DNA of 64,000 nucleotides from Kribbella pratensis (GTDB lineage: Bacteria > Actinomycetota > Actinomycetes > Propionibacteriales > Kribbellaceae), in assembly GCF_004365355.1 (NCBI RefSeq), contig NZ_SODP01000004.1:342266-406265 (forward strand), in the 5' to 3' direction. Shown here in pieces: positions 7,639-14,977 of this stretch (position 1 is the stretch's first letter; each line of letters opens with the position of its first letter). Both the position numbers and the translations under genes were made by a program. The notes under the pieces were generated by a model, which saw only the letters and a list, made by a program, of their open reading frames with translations, was not told the origin of the DNA and made no database searches.

Positions 7639-9528
7639 ATGCCCGCGAGACATCTGCGCACGACCAGAACGACGCTCCGACTCATGATCCCGCTGCTCGT
7701 GAGCGCCGCCGTCCTGGCCGCCGTCCTGGTGATCCCGTGGGGCGGCTCCGAGCCGGAGGCGGCGCCGGACCCGACCGTGAGCCACACCCCCGAACCGCCG
7801 ACGGCACCGCCGACGCCGGTGAAGCAGAACACGTACACGTGCCCGGCGTACAGCGGGATCGACCACGCGAACCCGGTCGCGAACCTCTACCAGGACAAGT
7901 TCACCTGGGGTACGACGCCGCCCACGAAGGTCGGCGACGGCAAGGGAAACATCAACTGGCGGATCAACCCGGACAAGAACCCCAGCTGGTACATGTGGCT
8001 GCACTCGCTTCGTTGGCTGGGGCAAGGAATCAACGCCGGCGCGCGCGGTGACAAGCGAGCGCTGCAACGGGTCAGCAACATCGCGCGCGACTGGGTCAAC
8101 GACAACCCGTACTCCTGGAAGTCCGACGTCGGCGCGTACGAGTCGACGATGCACCGCACCAACGTGCTGATCTGCCTGCGGGAGGCGGTGCTGTCCGGGT
8201 TGCATGTGGTCAAGTTGCCGCTGACGTACACCTGGCTCGACGACGCGCTCATGGAGCACGCGTGGTTCCTGCAGAAGAACTACAGCGGCGACTGGAACCA
8301 CGGCACCGACGAGAGCCTCGCGCTGTTCGGGATCGGGTGCACGCTGCAGCGCAACGACCTGAAGAAGATCGCGTCCGATCGGCTGACGAGCGCGATCAAG
8401 ACGTCCATCGACACGCAGGGGTCGACGAACGAGCAGTCCACGGCGTACGCGCAGTTCAACTACGCGCTCTGGGGACGGGCAATCGACGTACTGCGCAAAT
8501 GCGGGGTCGATCCCGGTACGACGATCGTCGCGCGCCGCCGGGAACTCGCGAAATGGCTCGCGCTGGCAACCAACTCCCTCGGGAACCTGCCGCAACTGGG
8601 CGACTCGGAGGTCGTGCGGACGGTGCCCGTTCCGGGGACCGTTCTCGAGTACGCCGGGACGCTCGGCAAGCAAGGGATCCGGCCGACGCAGCGGGTCGGG
8701 ATCTTCGACGGTGGGTATGTGTTCGGGCGGACCGGGTGGGGCGAGACGCGACCGTTCACGCAGGAGTCGACGTACAGCATCCGGTTCGGCCCGTCGCAGA
8801 AGCTGCACGGGCACAACGACCACACGTCCGTCACGTACACGTCCCACGGGCGCGACATCCTGATCGACGGCGGGCATGCCGGGTACAAGATCGACGACTG
8901 GCGGTTCTGGGCGAAGAGCCAGTTCGCGCACAACGAGCTGACGGTGAAGTCCGCGACCGGGCATCCGGAGACCAAGCTGGTGCGGTCGTCGATCGGCGCG
9001 ACGTCGGAGTACTACGAGCTGCACGATTCGCCGGGCGCCGGTATCGACCGGACCCGCGACGTGCTCGTGCTGAAGGACCCGGACCTGATGGTCGTGCTGG
9101 ACCGCGGTACGTCTGGGTCCGAGGAGGACTACTCGACGCTCTGGCACCTGCCTTCTGACCAGAAGGTGGTTGTCAGCGGCAACCGTGCGGTGGCCGCCAA
9201 GCCGGGCGATCGGGTGAAGACGACGCTGCTGCAGATCCCGTTCCAGCAGCAGACGACGCCGATCGAGGTTGTCTCCGGTTCGCAGGATCCGATCCAGGGG
9301 TGGCACTACAAGACGATCGACAAGCGGGCGCCGGCGCCGGTGGTGAAGTTCAACCGCTCCGGACACGACGCGAGCATCCTGTCCGTGATCGCGGCGACGC
9401 GCACCAAGGCCGTCGTCAGCTACACCACCACGCAGCAGGGCTCCCGCATGCTGCTGAACCTGAAGGTCGACGGCGTGACCACCGTCATCGCCGTCGCCGC
9501 AGACGGGACCCTGCAGCGCATCAAGTAG
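7639..9528 (+). CDS. Secreted or anchored heparinase II/III-like polysaccharide lyase
   Basis: 629 residues. A short basic tip and one hydrophobic segment (about residues 15-34) precede a Pro/Thr-rich linker. An alpha-toroid-like region follows, with WYMWLHSLRWLGQG, NHGTDESLALFGIGC and NEQSTAYAQFNYALWGRA, then a beta-rich C-terminal part. The C-terminal block GHNDHTSVTY followed by GRDILIDGGHAGY is the heparinase II/III C-terminal pattern with candidate catalytic and metal His residues. These enzymes cleave uronic-acid polysaccharides by beta-elimination; the polymer is unknown. A close paralogue lies at 16839-18752. GGAGG seven bases before ATG fixes the start. Confidence 0.85.
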   Translation: MPARHLRTTRTTLRLMIPLLVSAAVLAAVLVIPWGGSEPEAAPDPTVSHTPEPPTAPPTPVKQNTYTCPAYSGIDHANPVANLYQDKFTWGTTPPTKVGDGKGNINWRINPDKNPSWYMWLHSLRWLGQGINAGARGDKRALQRVSNIARDWVNDNPYSWKSDVGAYESTMHRTNVLICLREAVLSGLHVVKLPLTYTWLDDALMEHAWFLQKNYSGDWNHGTDESLALFGIGCTLQRNDLKKIASDRLTSAIKTSIDTQGSTNEQSTAYAQFNYALWGRAIDVLRKCGVDPGTTIVARRRELAKWLALATNSLGNLPQLGDSEVVRTVPVPGTVLEYAGTLGKQGIRPTQRVGIFDGGYVFGRTGWGETRPFTQESTYSIRFGPSQKLHGHNDHTSVTYTSHGRDILIDGGHAGYKIDDWRFWAKSQFAHNELTVKSATGHPETKLVRSSIGATSEYYELHDSPGAGIDRTRDVLVLKDPDLMVVLDRGTSGSEEDYSTLWHLPSDQKVVVSGNRAVAAKPGDRVKTTLLQIPFQQQTTPIEVVSGSQDPIQGWHYKTIDKRAPAPVVKFNRSGHDASILSVIAATRTKAVVSYTTTQQGSRMLLNLKVDGVTTVIAVAADGTLQRIK

Positions 9529-9545
9529 GTGCCGGATCTGCAGCC

Positions 9546-9610
9546 CATCACAATCGCGGAACCCGCCCGGCGCTGAGCGTGGCCTCATGCCCGGCACTGC
9601 GATTGTGATG
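9546..9610. terminator. Bidirectional hairpin between convergent genes
   Basis: CATCACAATCGC at 9546-9557 pairs perfectly with GCGATTGTGATG at 9599-9610, and the 41-base loop can pair further (GCCCGG with CCGGGC-like segments). It sits between the ends of the lyase gene and the DUF664 gene, as a shared rho-independent terminator without a U-tail would. Confidence 0.6.
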
Positions 9611-9625
9611 GCGTGGCGATCCGGG

Positions 9626-10210
9626 TCAGCTGGTCTTCGCGCCGACCGGCTTCCACTCCCGCGGCGGGTCCTCGCCGACCCGGCCGTCGACGGCCTCGCG
9701 GATGAGGTCCGCGTGGCCGGTGTGGCGTCCGTACTCCTCGATCAGGTCGCAGACTAGGCGGCGCAGGCTCGCGTGCTGCCCGTTCGGCCAGCTGATGTCG
9801 GCCGGCTGGTCGAGCCCGCCTTCCGCGATGGCTGCGGCGAGCGTCGCGCGGGAACGCTCGACTGCACCGTCCCACAGGGCGTAAAGCTCCTCCGGGGTGT
9901 TGTCGACCGCGGAGTTGAACTCCCAATCGTTGTCGTCCCGCCAGCCGTTCTCCACCCACGGCCCGCCCATCGGCAACCCACGGAACTTCACGTTGAACAT
10001 GTAGTCCTCGTTCGCCGCGAGGTGCTTCGTCAACCCGCCGAGCGTCATCGACGACTTCCCGATCCGCGTGTTCAGCCCGTCGGCGTCCAGCTCGTCCACC
10101 TTGTACCGGAACGTCGTACGCAACCGATCCAACGCCCCGACCAGCTGCTCCGCATCACTCCCCGCCAGAGGCGGTTCCCACCACGGCGAAACCCACTCAT
10201 TCTCAGCCAT
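9626..10210 (-). CDS. DUF664 / DinB-superfamily protein
   Basis: 194 residues of the DUF664 group of DinB proteins. SSMTLGGLTKHLAANEDYMF and the C-terminal IEEYGRHTGHADLIREAVDG carry the spaced His ligands of the metal site. Actinobacterial members are thought to be mycothiol-dependent transferases; the substrate is unknown. ATG 10210 begins MAENEWVSPWW. It converges on the lyase gene and is divergent from the DUF2199 gene with a 63-base gap that probably holds both promoters. Confidence 0.85.
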   Translation of the reverse strand: MAENEWVSPWWEPPLAGSDAEQLVGALDRLRTTFRYKVDELDADGLNTRIGKSSMTLGGLTKHLAANEDYMFNVKFRGLPMGGPWVENGWRDDNDWEFNSAVDNTPEELYALWDGAVERSRATLAAAIAEGGLDQPADISWPNGQHASLRRLVCDLIEEYGRHTGHADLIREAVDGRVGEDPPREWKPVGAKTS

Positions 10211-10273
10211 GCCAGCACGCTAAACCCCATTCCGGACACTCCCCTTCCGGAACCACCAGCCATACTTCTCGGC

Positions 10274-10768
10274 ATGTCAGCCGACACCTGCCCGAGCTGC
10301 GGCCGGGCCCTGGACGCCCACGATCGCGACATCCGGTTCACGCTGCCGGACCCTGTTCTGGATCTGCCGGACCAGGAGCGCACGCCCGACACCTGGCTCA
10401 GCCATGGGACGCCTCGCGAGTCCGTGATGATGCAGGTTCCGGGGGCCGGGGCGTTCGTCCGGGTTCTGCTGCCGGTACAGCTCGACGGCGGTTATCGGGT
10501 GACGTTCGGCGCCTGGCTCGGCATCCATCCCGCTCAGTTGCAGCCGACGTTCGCTGTCTGGTGGGAGCCGGAGTACGTCGACCTACGTCTCGAGGGCTTC
10601 CTGGCCAACAAGATCGCCCCGTGGGGCTTGCTCGCGGCTCCGGTCATCGCAACTGTCCGCAACCCCGACGAAACGCCCTACCTCACCGAGTCCCCCGACC
10701 CGGCCCTCACCGCCGTACTCACCAACACCTGGCCCCACGAGAAGGTCCTCCCCCATCTACCCGACTAG
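10274..10768 (+). CDS. DUF2199-family protein
   Basis: 164 residues. It opens with a zinc-ribbon-like CPSCG and continues with the DUF2199 pattern FVRVLLPVQLDGGYRVTFGA, then PWGLLAAPV. The family is small, conserved and of unknown function. ATG 10274 starts MSADTC. The next gene follows after 28 bases on the same strand. Confidence 0.8.
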   Translation: MSADTCPSCGRALDAHDRDIRFTLPDPVLDLPDQERTPDTWLSHGTPRESVMMQVPGAGAFVRVLLPVQLDGGYRVTFGAWLGIHPAQLQPTFAVWWEPEYVDLRLEGFLANKIAPWGLLAAPVIATVRNPDETPYLTESPDPALTAVLTNTWPHEKVLPHLPD

Positions 10769-10796
10769 GGTTCGGCGGGGGGGACGGTATGCGGGG

Positions 10797-11249
10797 GTGA
10801 TCGCGCGGTACGGCGGTCAGGTGGCGCTTGTCCGGGAGCGGTATGAGGCGTGGGACGCGCCGTACTGGAATCTTCCGAGCGGCGCCGTCGAAGAAGGCGA
10901 GACCCCAGGCGCCGGAGCGATTCGCGAGCTGCGCGAGGAGTCGGGGCTGCTGGCCGTCGAGGCGGATCTTGAGCTCGTGTGGACGACTGAGGTGTGGACC
11001 GGCGGTCGCGTGACGTCGCGGTCGTGGAACTACCTGGTGAACGTGCAGAACCCGGCGTTCGCGATCGACGATCCGGACGGGTCGGTCCTGGAGGTGCGTT
11101 GGTTCTCCGCGGAGGACGCCGTACGACGGCTCGGCCGGCTGCCGTATCCGCCTATCGCGGTGCCGGCGATCGACTACCTGACGTACGGGGTGCGACGTCA
11201 GGAGTGGACGTTCACGTTGGACGGCGTGGACTGGAGCTGGGACTCATAG
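10797..11249 (+). CDS. NUDIX hydrolase
   Basis: 150 residues with a complete Nudix box near residues 28-50 (GAVEEGETPGAG, then RELREESGL), fitting the GX5EX7REUXEEXGU pattern that binds magnesium and hydrolyses nucleoside-diphosphate-X substrates. The substrate cannot be predicted. It uses a GTG start at 10797. Its stop overlaps the end of the convergent GNAT gene by six bases. Confidence 0.9.
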   Translation: MIARYGGQVALVRERYEAWDAPYWNLPSGAVEEGETPGAGAIRELREESGLLAVEADLELVWTTEVWTGGRVTSRSWNYLVNVQNPAFAIDDPDGSVLEVRWFSAEDAVRRLGRLPYPPIAVPAIDYLTYGVRRQEWTFTLDGVDWSWDS

Positions 11250-11792
11250 GTCTCGGCGTACGACGACGTTGTGTTTGGCGTGGGTGCGGTTCTCGGCGTA
11301 CTGCGTGAAGCCGGCGTCGAGGAAGGTGGGGAGGACGCCTCGACCCGGGTCGGCGGGCATGGTCTTGACGGGGTAGGCCTCGATGACGCGGGCGCCTTCG
11401 GTGCGGGCGTAGTCGACGGCTGCCTCGATCATCGGCAGGGTCAGGCCGCGGCGGCGGTAGCCGGCCCTGACGAAGAGGCAGTTGATGGCCCAGATCGAGT
11501 CGTCGTCGCGGTCGTCGATCGGCAGCACGCGTGAGTGGACGATCGCGTAGTACTCCGGCCGCGGCGCCACCGCGCACCAGGCGGCCGGGCGCTGGTCGAC
11601 GTATCCGATCAGGCCGACCGGCATGCCTGCTTGGACGAAGCGCTCGAGCGCGGCTCGGTTCTTCTCGCTGCCGGCGAACTCGCGAGGGGGCAAGCGGCGT
11701 GCCATGCACCAACATCCGCGCGTGCCGCCGCTGGGTCCGAAGAGCTCGACCAGGTCGTCCCATCGCTCCTGATCAACGGGGTGGACCTCCAT
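11244..11792 (-). CDS. GNAT-family N-acetyltransferase
   Basis: 182 residues with the GNAT acetyl-CoA-binding segment near residues 105-125: INCLFVRAGYRRRGLTLPM, which contains the RxxGL-like pyrophosphate loop. A long N-terminal arm carries a CWCMARRLPPREF stretch seen in a subgroup of GNATs. The acceptor substrate is unknown. ATG 11792 is chosen; no strong binding site is visible and TTG at 11804 is possible. It is divergent from the kinase gene at 11856. Confidence 0.8.
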   Translation of the reverse strand: MEVHPVDQERWDDLVELFGPSGGTRGCWCMARRLPPREFAGSEKNRAALERFVQAGMPVGLIGYVDQRPAAWCAVAPRPEYYAIVHSRVLPIDDRDDDSIWAINCLFVRAGYRRRGLTLPMIEAAVDYARTEGARVIEAYPVKTMPADPGRGVLPTFLDAGFTQYAENRTHAKHNVVVRRDL

Positions 11793-11855
11793 CGACGCAT
11801 TCAACCACGGGAATCCGGTCGCGCTTGCTGATCGGCCGTGGAAGGGTCGGGCACC

Positions 11856-12791
11856 ATGAGCGCCTCCGACCTGACCGGCTTTCTTCGCGGGCGAGGCGTT
11901 GACGCGCTTGACGTCGTACCGCTCCTCGGCGGCGAGAAGAACCGCAGCTGGCTGGTCGACGGCACGTTCGTTGCCCGGAGCTACAGCACGAGCACGCGGG
12001 ACGAGGTGGAGTATGAGCTGCACGCGATCGAGTTCCTAGCGGGTGCCGGATTCCCCACGCCCGCTCCGATCGCGGCCGACGACGGATCATTGTGGGGTTG
12101 GATCGACGACCGCCCAGCGGCGCTCTTCGTATACGCCGCCGGCGCACATCCATCCGACCTGATCGACGGCTACTTCTCGACCGACCTACGACTCGGACGC
12201 GCCGCCGCAGCACTCGCCGCCCAGCTGCACACCTTGACCGCAGACCGAACCTTCCCCGGCCGACGGACCACGCGACTCGATCCCCTCGAGCGCATCGAGT
12301 CGTTCCTGCGCTCGCCGTACGCAGATCTGCCGGTCCTTCGAGATGCGACCCATCACCTGACTGTGTTGCGGCAGAAGATCGCGGCCGTCTACGCCAACCC
12401 AGCCGGCCTCCGCCAAGGCCTGGTCCACAACGACATCAGCGCCGTCAACCTTCTCCTCGACGAGCCCGGCAACATCACGGCCCTCATCGACTTCGACGAC
12501 TGCATGACGTCCTTCCACCTCTACGACCTAGGCCGCGTCGCCGAAACCTGGGGCCGCACCCCCGACCGCCACGCAGACCTCACCCGTATCCACCAACTCA
12601 TCGAGGCGTACGACGCAACCCGCCCCCTCACCACCCGCGAATCCGACCTCGCCGTAGATCTCATCGCCACCTACGCCGCTGCCACCGGAACCGACTACCT
12701 CACCAACCTGCTCCGCGCCGGCGCTGGAATCGAAAGCCCCGCAGACAGCTACTCCATACTCTTCTTCCTCGACCTGATCGGAGAGCAATGA
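11856..12791 (+). CDS. Aminoglycoside phosphotransferase-fold kinase
   Basis: 311 residues of the APH/choline-kinase fold. The catalytic loop is GLVHNDISAVNLLL with the Asp base and downstream Asn, and ALIDFDD carries the metal-binding Asp. Substrates in this superfamily include aminoglycosides, choline, homoserine and other hydroxylated compounds; nothing here selects one. GAAGGG lies nine bases before ATG 11856. The stop overlaps the next start as ATGA, so the phosphatase behind it is translationally coupled and may act on the same or a related phosphorylated molecule. Confidence 0.85.
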   Translation: MSASDLTGFLRGRGVDALDVVPLLGGEKNRSWLVDGTFVARSYSTSTRDEVEYELHAIEFLAGAGFPTPAPIAADDGSLWGWIDDRPAALFVYAAGAHPSDLIDGYFSTDLRLGRAAAALAAQLHTLTADRTFPGRRTTRLDPLERIESFLRSPYADLPVLRDATHHLTVLRQKIAAVYANPAGLRQGLVHNDISAVNLLLDEPGNITALIDFDDCMTSFHLYDLGRVAETWGRTPDRHADLTRIHQLIEAYDATRPLTTRESDLAVDLIATYAAATGTDYLTNLLRAGAGIESPADSYSILFFLDLIGEQ

Positions 12792-13417
12792 GACACATCT
12801 ACCTCGTCACGCACCCCGAGGCCCAGCACCACGTCGACGACCTCGTCGGCGGCTGGCACGACTCAGTCCTGACCGCCCGCGGACACCAGCAGGCCGAACG
12901 CATCGCCGACGTACTCGCAAACAGAATCGGACCCCAGCCGGTCGAGATCTACTCCTCAGACCTACGCCGAGCCAGCCAAGCGGCCGAACGCATCGCCCGC
13001 AGATTCTCCGTCGAGGTCCAACTCGACGCACGCCTCCGCGAAAGATCCAACGGCGAGGCCGACGGCCGTCCCCAGACGTGGCTAGCCGAGCGTCGCGTCC
13101 CACTTCCCGAGTACGGCGACCGCCTAGCCCACCATGACGGCCCAGCCGGCGCCGAAACCCGCCTGGCCTTGGTCGAACGCCTATACCCCGCCCTCGCCGA
13201 CATCCTCACCAGCCCCGCCACGAACCAGATCATCGTCTCCCACGGCTCTGCCTCGAGCTACCTGATCGCCGCCTGGATCGGCATGCCGATGACCTCGACC
13301 GACCGCGTCTTCTTCCCCCTGACCTCAGGCAGCATCACGACCCTCCGTCGCAACGACACCCACTTCAGCCACCAGGTCCTCACCCTCAACGAGACCGACC
13401 ACCTGGAGCACCAATAA
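12788..13417 (+). CDS. Histidine phosphatase-family protein with altered N-terminal motif
   Basis: 209 residues of the phosphoglycerate mutase-like fold. The usual RHG motif reads THP (LVTHPEAQHH): the catalytic His is kept, but the phosphate-binding Arg and the Gly are replaced. YSSDLRRASQAAERI and the second His in IIVSHGSASSYLIAAW are conserved. It may be a specialised or weakly active phosphatase. It starts within the ATGA overlap with the kinase gene and is followed by a strong terminator. Confidence 0.8.
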   Translation: MRHIYLVTHPEAQHHVDDLVGGWHDSVLTARGHQQAERIADVLANRIGPQPVEIYSSDLRRASQAAERIARRFSVEVQLDARLRERSNGEADGRPQTWLAERRVPLPEYGDRLAHHDGPAGAETRLALVERLYPALADILTSPATNQIIVSHGSASSYLIAAWIGMPMTSTDRVFFPLTSGSITTLRRNDTHFSHQVLTLNETDHLEHQ

Positions 13418-13423
13418 CAGCAC

Positions 13424-13449
13424 CCCCCAGGCCACTGACCTGGGGGTTT
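13424..13449. terminator. Rho-independent terminator
   Basis: CCCCCAGG, a 7-base loop, CCTGGGGG and TTT. It lies between the phosphatase gene and the convergent tRNA-Thr gene and could serve both directions. Confidence 0.8.
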
Positions 13450-13451
13450 GA

Positions 13452-13527
13452 TGGAGCCGCCTGTCGGAATCGAACCGACGACCTTCTCATTACGAGTGAG
13501 ACGCTCTGCCGACTGAGCTAAGGCGGC
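13452..13527 (-). tRNA. tRNA-Thr (CGT)
   Basis: A canonical cloverleaf on the minus strand. Acceptor GCCGCCT pairs with AGGCGGC, the D-stem is GCTC/GAGC, and the anticodon stem TCTCA/TGAGA encloses the loop CTCGTAA (anticodon CGT, reading ACG). The T-arm is GTCGG-TTCGATT-CCGAC. The discriminator is T and CCA is encoded. This looks like a housekeeping gene, unlike the tRNAs that follow on the other strand. Confidence 0.93.
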
Positions 13528-13704
13528 GGGTGCCGAGGCAAGAGTGTAGCGGGAGTCGGGGGGTGATTCCGAATCGGTTGCTGGTGGAGGGGGTGGGGGT
13601 GTGGCCCGGATCACCCGGGGACGGGCGGCGGGGAACCTGCGGGGGGCGGCGTACGTCGGACGGGCGAGGAATTAACCGGTGGAATGAATGATGCGGGAAA
13701 TGCG

Positions 13705-13736
13705 TTGACTTCGTCGAGCGGGATGGGCGAGACTAT
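13705..13736 (+). promoter_or_regulatory. Possible promoter of the tRNA/RtcB cluster
   Basis: TTGACT at 13705-13710 is followed, 18-20 bases later, by gagact/gactat near 13729-13736, in a locally AT-richer stretch about 35 bases before a short ORF with a strong ribosome binding site. The -35 is good and the -10 is weak. Confidence 0.4.
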
Positions 13737-13769
13737 TTCCCGCAAGGACCGAAACCCTGAGGAGACATC

Positions 13770-13916
13770 GTGTACGGCGCAAGCACCCTGACAAAGACCT
13801 GGCGGCGTGGCCGCATGGTTTTGTCGGCATGTCTGCGATCCGTGAACGACAACGCCTTCGAATACCACCGGCTCAGCATCGAGCCGAGCCCGCGTGCAGG
13901 CGGTCCGCCTGGGTGA
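13770..13916 (+). CDS. Short leader ORF (48 aa) ahead of the tRNA/RtcB cluster
   Basis: GAGGAG five bases before GTG 13770 opens a 48-residue frame beginning MYGASTLTKTWRRGRM and ending SPRAGGPPG. The protein matches no family I know. It stops ten bases before a pair of hairpins, the second ending in a T-run, so it has the placement of an attenuator leader peptide. It lacks a run of identical codons, so the sensed signal, if any, is unclear. It could also be a genuine small protein. Confidence 0.45.
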   Translation: MYGASTLTKTWRRGRMVLSACLRSVNDNAFEYHRLSIEPSPRAGGPPG

Positions 13917-13925
13917 TCTCCGCGT

Positions 13926-13984
13926 CTGGAGACCTCCAGGAGCCGTCTGAGCCGGGCACCGGCAGCAGGCGGCTCTTTTCTTTT
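13926..13984 (+). terminator. Double hairpin with T-run (terminator or attenuator)
   Basis: CTGGAGACCTCCAG (13926-13939) is a small perfect hairpin. It is followed by GAGCCG (13940-13945) pairing with CGGCTC (13970-13975), with GCCGG-gca-CCGGC nested inside, then ttttctttt. This is the only intrinsic terminator with a clear T-tract in the cluster. It lies between the leader ORF and the first tRNA, so it either ends the leader transcript or attenuates the cluster. Confidence 0.7.
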
Positions 13985-14021
13985 GCCCGGAATCCGGGTC
14001 TGCTTCGCCTGCGCATTATTT

Positions 14022-14041
14022 CCGGTATTCACGAATACCGG
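14022..14041 (+). promoter_or_regulatory. Perfect inverted repeat upstream of tRNA-Pro
   Basis: CCGGTATT-cacg-AATACCGG, 8-bp arms, is followed by the palindrome-like caattgacaattg (14048-14060) and an AT-rich cacattaataa just before the tRNA. It could be an operator or part of a second promoter (ttgaca at 14051), although the spacing to taataa is too short for a standard -10. Confidence 0.4.
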
Positions 14042-14071
14042 CACGAACAATTGACAATTGCACATTAATAA

Positions 14072-14147
14072 CCAGCTGTAGGCCAGTGGCCAGGCCACCT
14101 CATTTGGGTTGAGGAGATCGGAGGTTCGAGTCCTCCCAGCTGGACCA
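14072..14147 (+). tRNA. tRNA-Pro (TGG), atypical sequence
   Basis: A canonical 76-base cloverleaf with encoded CCA. Acceptor CCAGCTG pairs with CAGCTGG, the D-stem is GGCC/GGCC, and the anticodon stem CCTCA/TGAGG encloses the loop TTTGGGT (anticodon TGG). The T-arm is GGAGG-TTCGAGT-CCTCC and the discriminator is A. The body sequence is unlike the usual CGGGGTG-type actinobacterial tRNA-Pro, suggesting a specialised or acquired copy. Confidence 0.88.
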
Positions 14148-14186
14148 GGCGCCCGCAGCATGCTTGCTACCGGCCGAGCGGGCGCC
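14148..14186 (+). other. Perfect 9-bp hairpin directly after tRNA-Pro
   Basis: GGCGCCCGC (14148-14156) pairs with GCGGGCGCC (14178-14186). It begins at the base after the tRNA's CCA and has a 21-base loop that contains agcatgct. It could guide tRNA 3' processing, stop transcription, or be a structured spacer. Confidence 0.6.
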
Positions 14187-14192
14187 ACAGAC

Positions 14193-14235
14193 GTGCCCTG
14201 CGACGGAAATCCGCAGTACATCCGGCGCAGGGCAC
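14193..14235 (+). other. Perfect 10-bp hairpin before tRNA-Arg
   Basis: GTGCCCTGCG (14193-14202) pairs with CGCAGGGCAC (14226-14235), with a small inner cgga-aat-ccg helix. It ends three bases before the 5' end of tRNA-Arg. Confidence 0.6.
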
Positions 14236-14238
14236 CGA

Positions 14239-14312
14239 ACGCCCGTGGCTCAACTGGACAGAGCACCGGCCTACGAAGCCGGGGGGTGCAGGTTCGAATC
14301 CTGCCGGGCGTG
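14239..14312 (+). tRNA. tRNA-Arg (ACG)
   Basis: A 74-base cloverleaf: ACGCCCG pairs with CGGGCGT, the D-stem is GCTC/GAGC, and CCGGC/GCCGG encloses the loop CTACGAA (anticodon ACG). The T-arm is GCAGG-TTCGAAT-CCTGC and the discriminator is G; no CCA is encoded. Position 1 is A rather than the usual G. Confidence 0.88.
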
Positions 14313-14314
14313 CT

Positions 14315-14388
14315 GTGTCCGAAGCAGAAGCGGGCGATGCACCGGGACGTGGCCCCGGAGGAAGCGGGTTCGAGCCCCGCCGGACACC
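14315..14388 (+). tRNA. tRNA-like element, anticodon-position GTG (His-like)
   Basis: It starts two bases after tRNA-Arg and folds as a 74-base cloverleaf: GTGTCCG with CGGACAC, a 3-bp GCA/TGC D-stem, CCGGG/CCCGG around the loop ACGTGGC, and T-arm GCGGG-TTCGAGC-CCCGC. The anticodon position reads GTG and the discriminator is C, as in tRNA-His. Position 8 is A instead of T, position 33 is C instead of T, and the preceding base is T rather than the G a tRNA-His needs. It may be a decayed tRNA, a processing substrate, or a decoy. Confidence 0.55.
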
Positions 14389-14496
14389 CTCAGTACGCCG
14401 GCCTCACGCACAGTCGCCGGACGCAACACCACGCAGTACCGAGATCTCCGACCTGGGCACGCCGGGTCGGGCACACTGGAAGGGAGGAGGTCCCAG

Positions 14497-14943
14497 ATGA
14501 GCGGTGTGATCGTCCTGAACGCCTCGTACGAGCAGCTGCACGTCGTGTCGATCCCGCACGCCATCCGGATGCTCGTCCGCGAGGTCGCCGTCGTCGAGGA
14601 GGCCCACGACGGCGCCAGCATCGGACCGTTCCCCCTCCCCCGCGTACTGCGTCTCGTCCGGTACGTGGTGATGAACTGGCGGTACGCGTCCGGCCGGCTG
14701 CAGTACACGCGCGCCGGCGTGCTGAAACGCGACAAGTACCTCTGCGCGTACTGCGGTAAGCCCGGTGCGAGCACGATGGATCACGTGATCCCACGATCAC
14801 GTGGCGGACGCGGCGAGTGGCTGAACGCCGTCGCCGCGCACTCCGGGTGCAACGAGAAGAAGGGCTCGCGAACACCGGAAGAGGCCGGCATGCCACTGCT
14901 GTGGCAGCCGTGGATCCCTTCCCGTGCCGAGCTAGCGCTCTGA
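14497..14943 (+). CDS. HNH endonuclease within the tRNA/RtcB cluster
   Basis: 148 residues. A conserved N-terminal part (VLNASYEQLHVVSIPHAIRM) precedes an HNH module near residues 84-130: CAYCGKPG, then MDHVIPRSRGG, then SGCNEKKG. This is the stand-alone HNH type common in actinobacteria and cyanobacteria, where its role is unclear; here it sits between tRNA-like genes and rtcB. ATG 14497 has an excellent binding site (GGGAGGAGG, six bases upstream). It may cut DNA during conflict, or RNA ends later sealed by RtcB; both are guesses. A perfect hairpin begins at the base after its stop codon. Confidence 0.88.
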   Translation: MSGVIVLNASYEQLHVVSIPHAIRMLVREVAVVEEAHDGASIGPFPLPRVLRLVRYVVMNWRYASGRLQYTRAGVLKRDKYLCAYCGKPGASTMDHVIPRSRGGRGEWLNAVAAHSGCNEKKGSRTPEEAGMPLLWQPWIPSRAELAL

Positions 14944-14966
14944 CGCGACACCCATCCGGTGTCGCG
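14944..14966 (+). other. Perfect 9-bp hairpin after the HNH gene
   Basis: CGCGACACC-catcc-GGTGTCGCG starts immediately after the TGA of the HNH gene and ends 11 bases before the Gln-like tRNA element. There is no T-run. Confidence 0.7.
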
Positions 14967-14977
14967 GCGGAGCGCGA

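Noticed and set aside
12092-12790. Long alternative frame through the kinase gene
   Set aside because: It runs out of frame with the APH motifs and is rich in Arg/Pro, as shadow frames of GC-rich genes are. Only the part from 12788 is real.
13733-14266. Minus-strand 177-codon frame across tRNA-Pro
   Set aside because: It runs antisense through a tRNA and two hairpins; there is no ribosome binding site or motif.
14164-14496. Extended N-terminus for the HNH protein
   Set aside because: The frame runs through tRNA-Arg and the His-like element; ATG 14497 has an excellent ribosome binding site.
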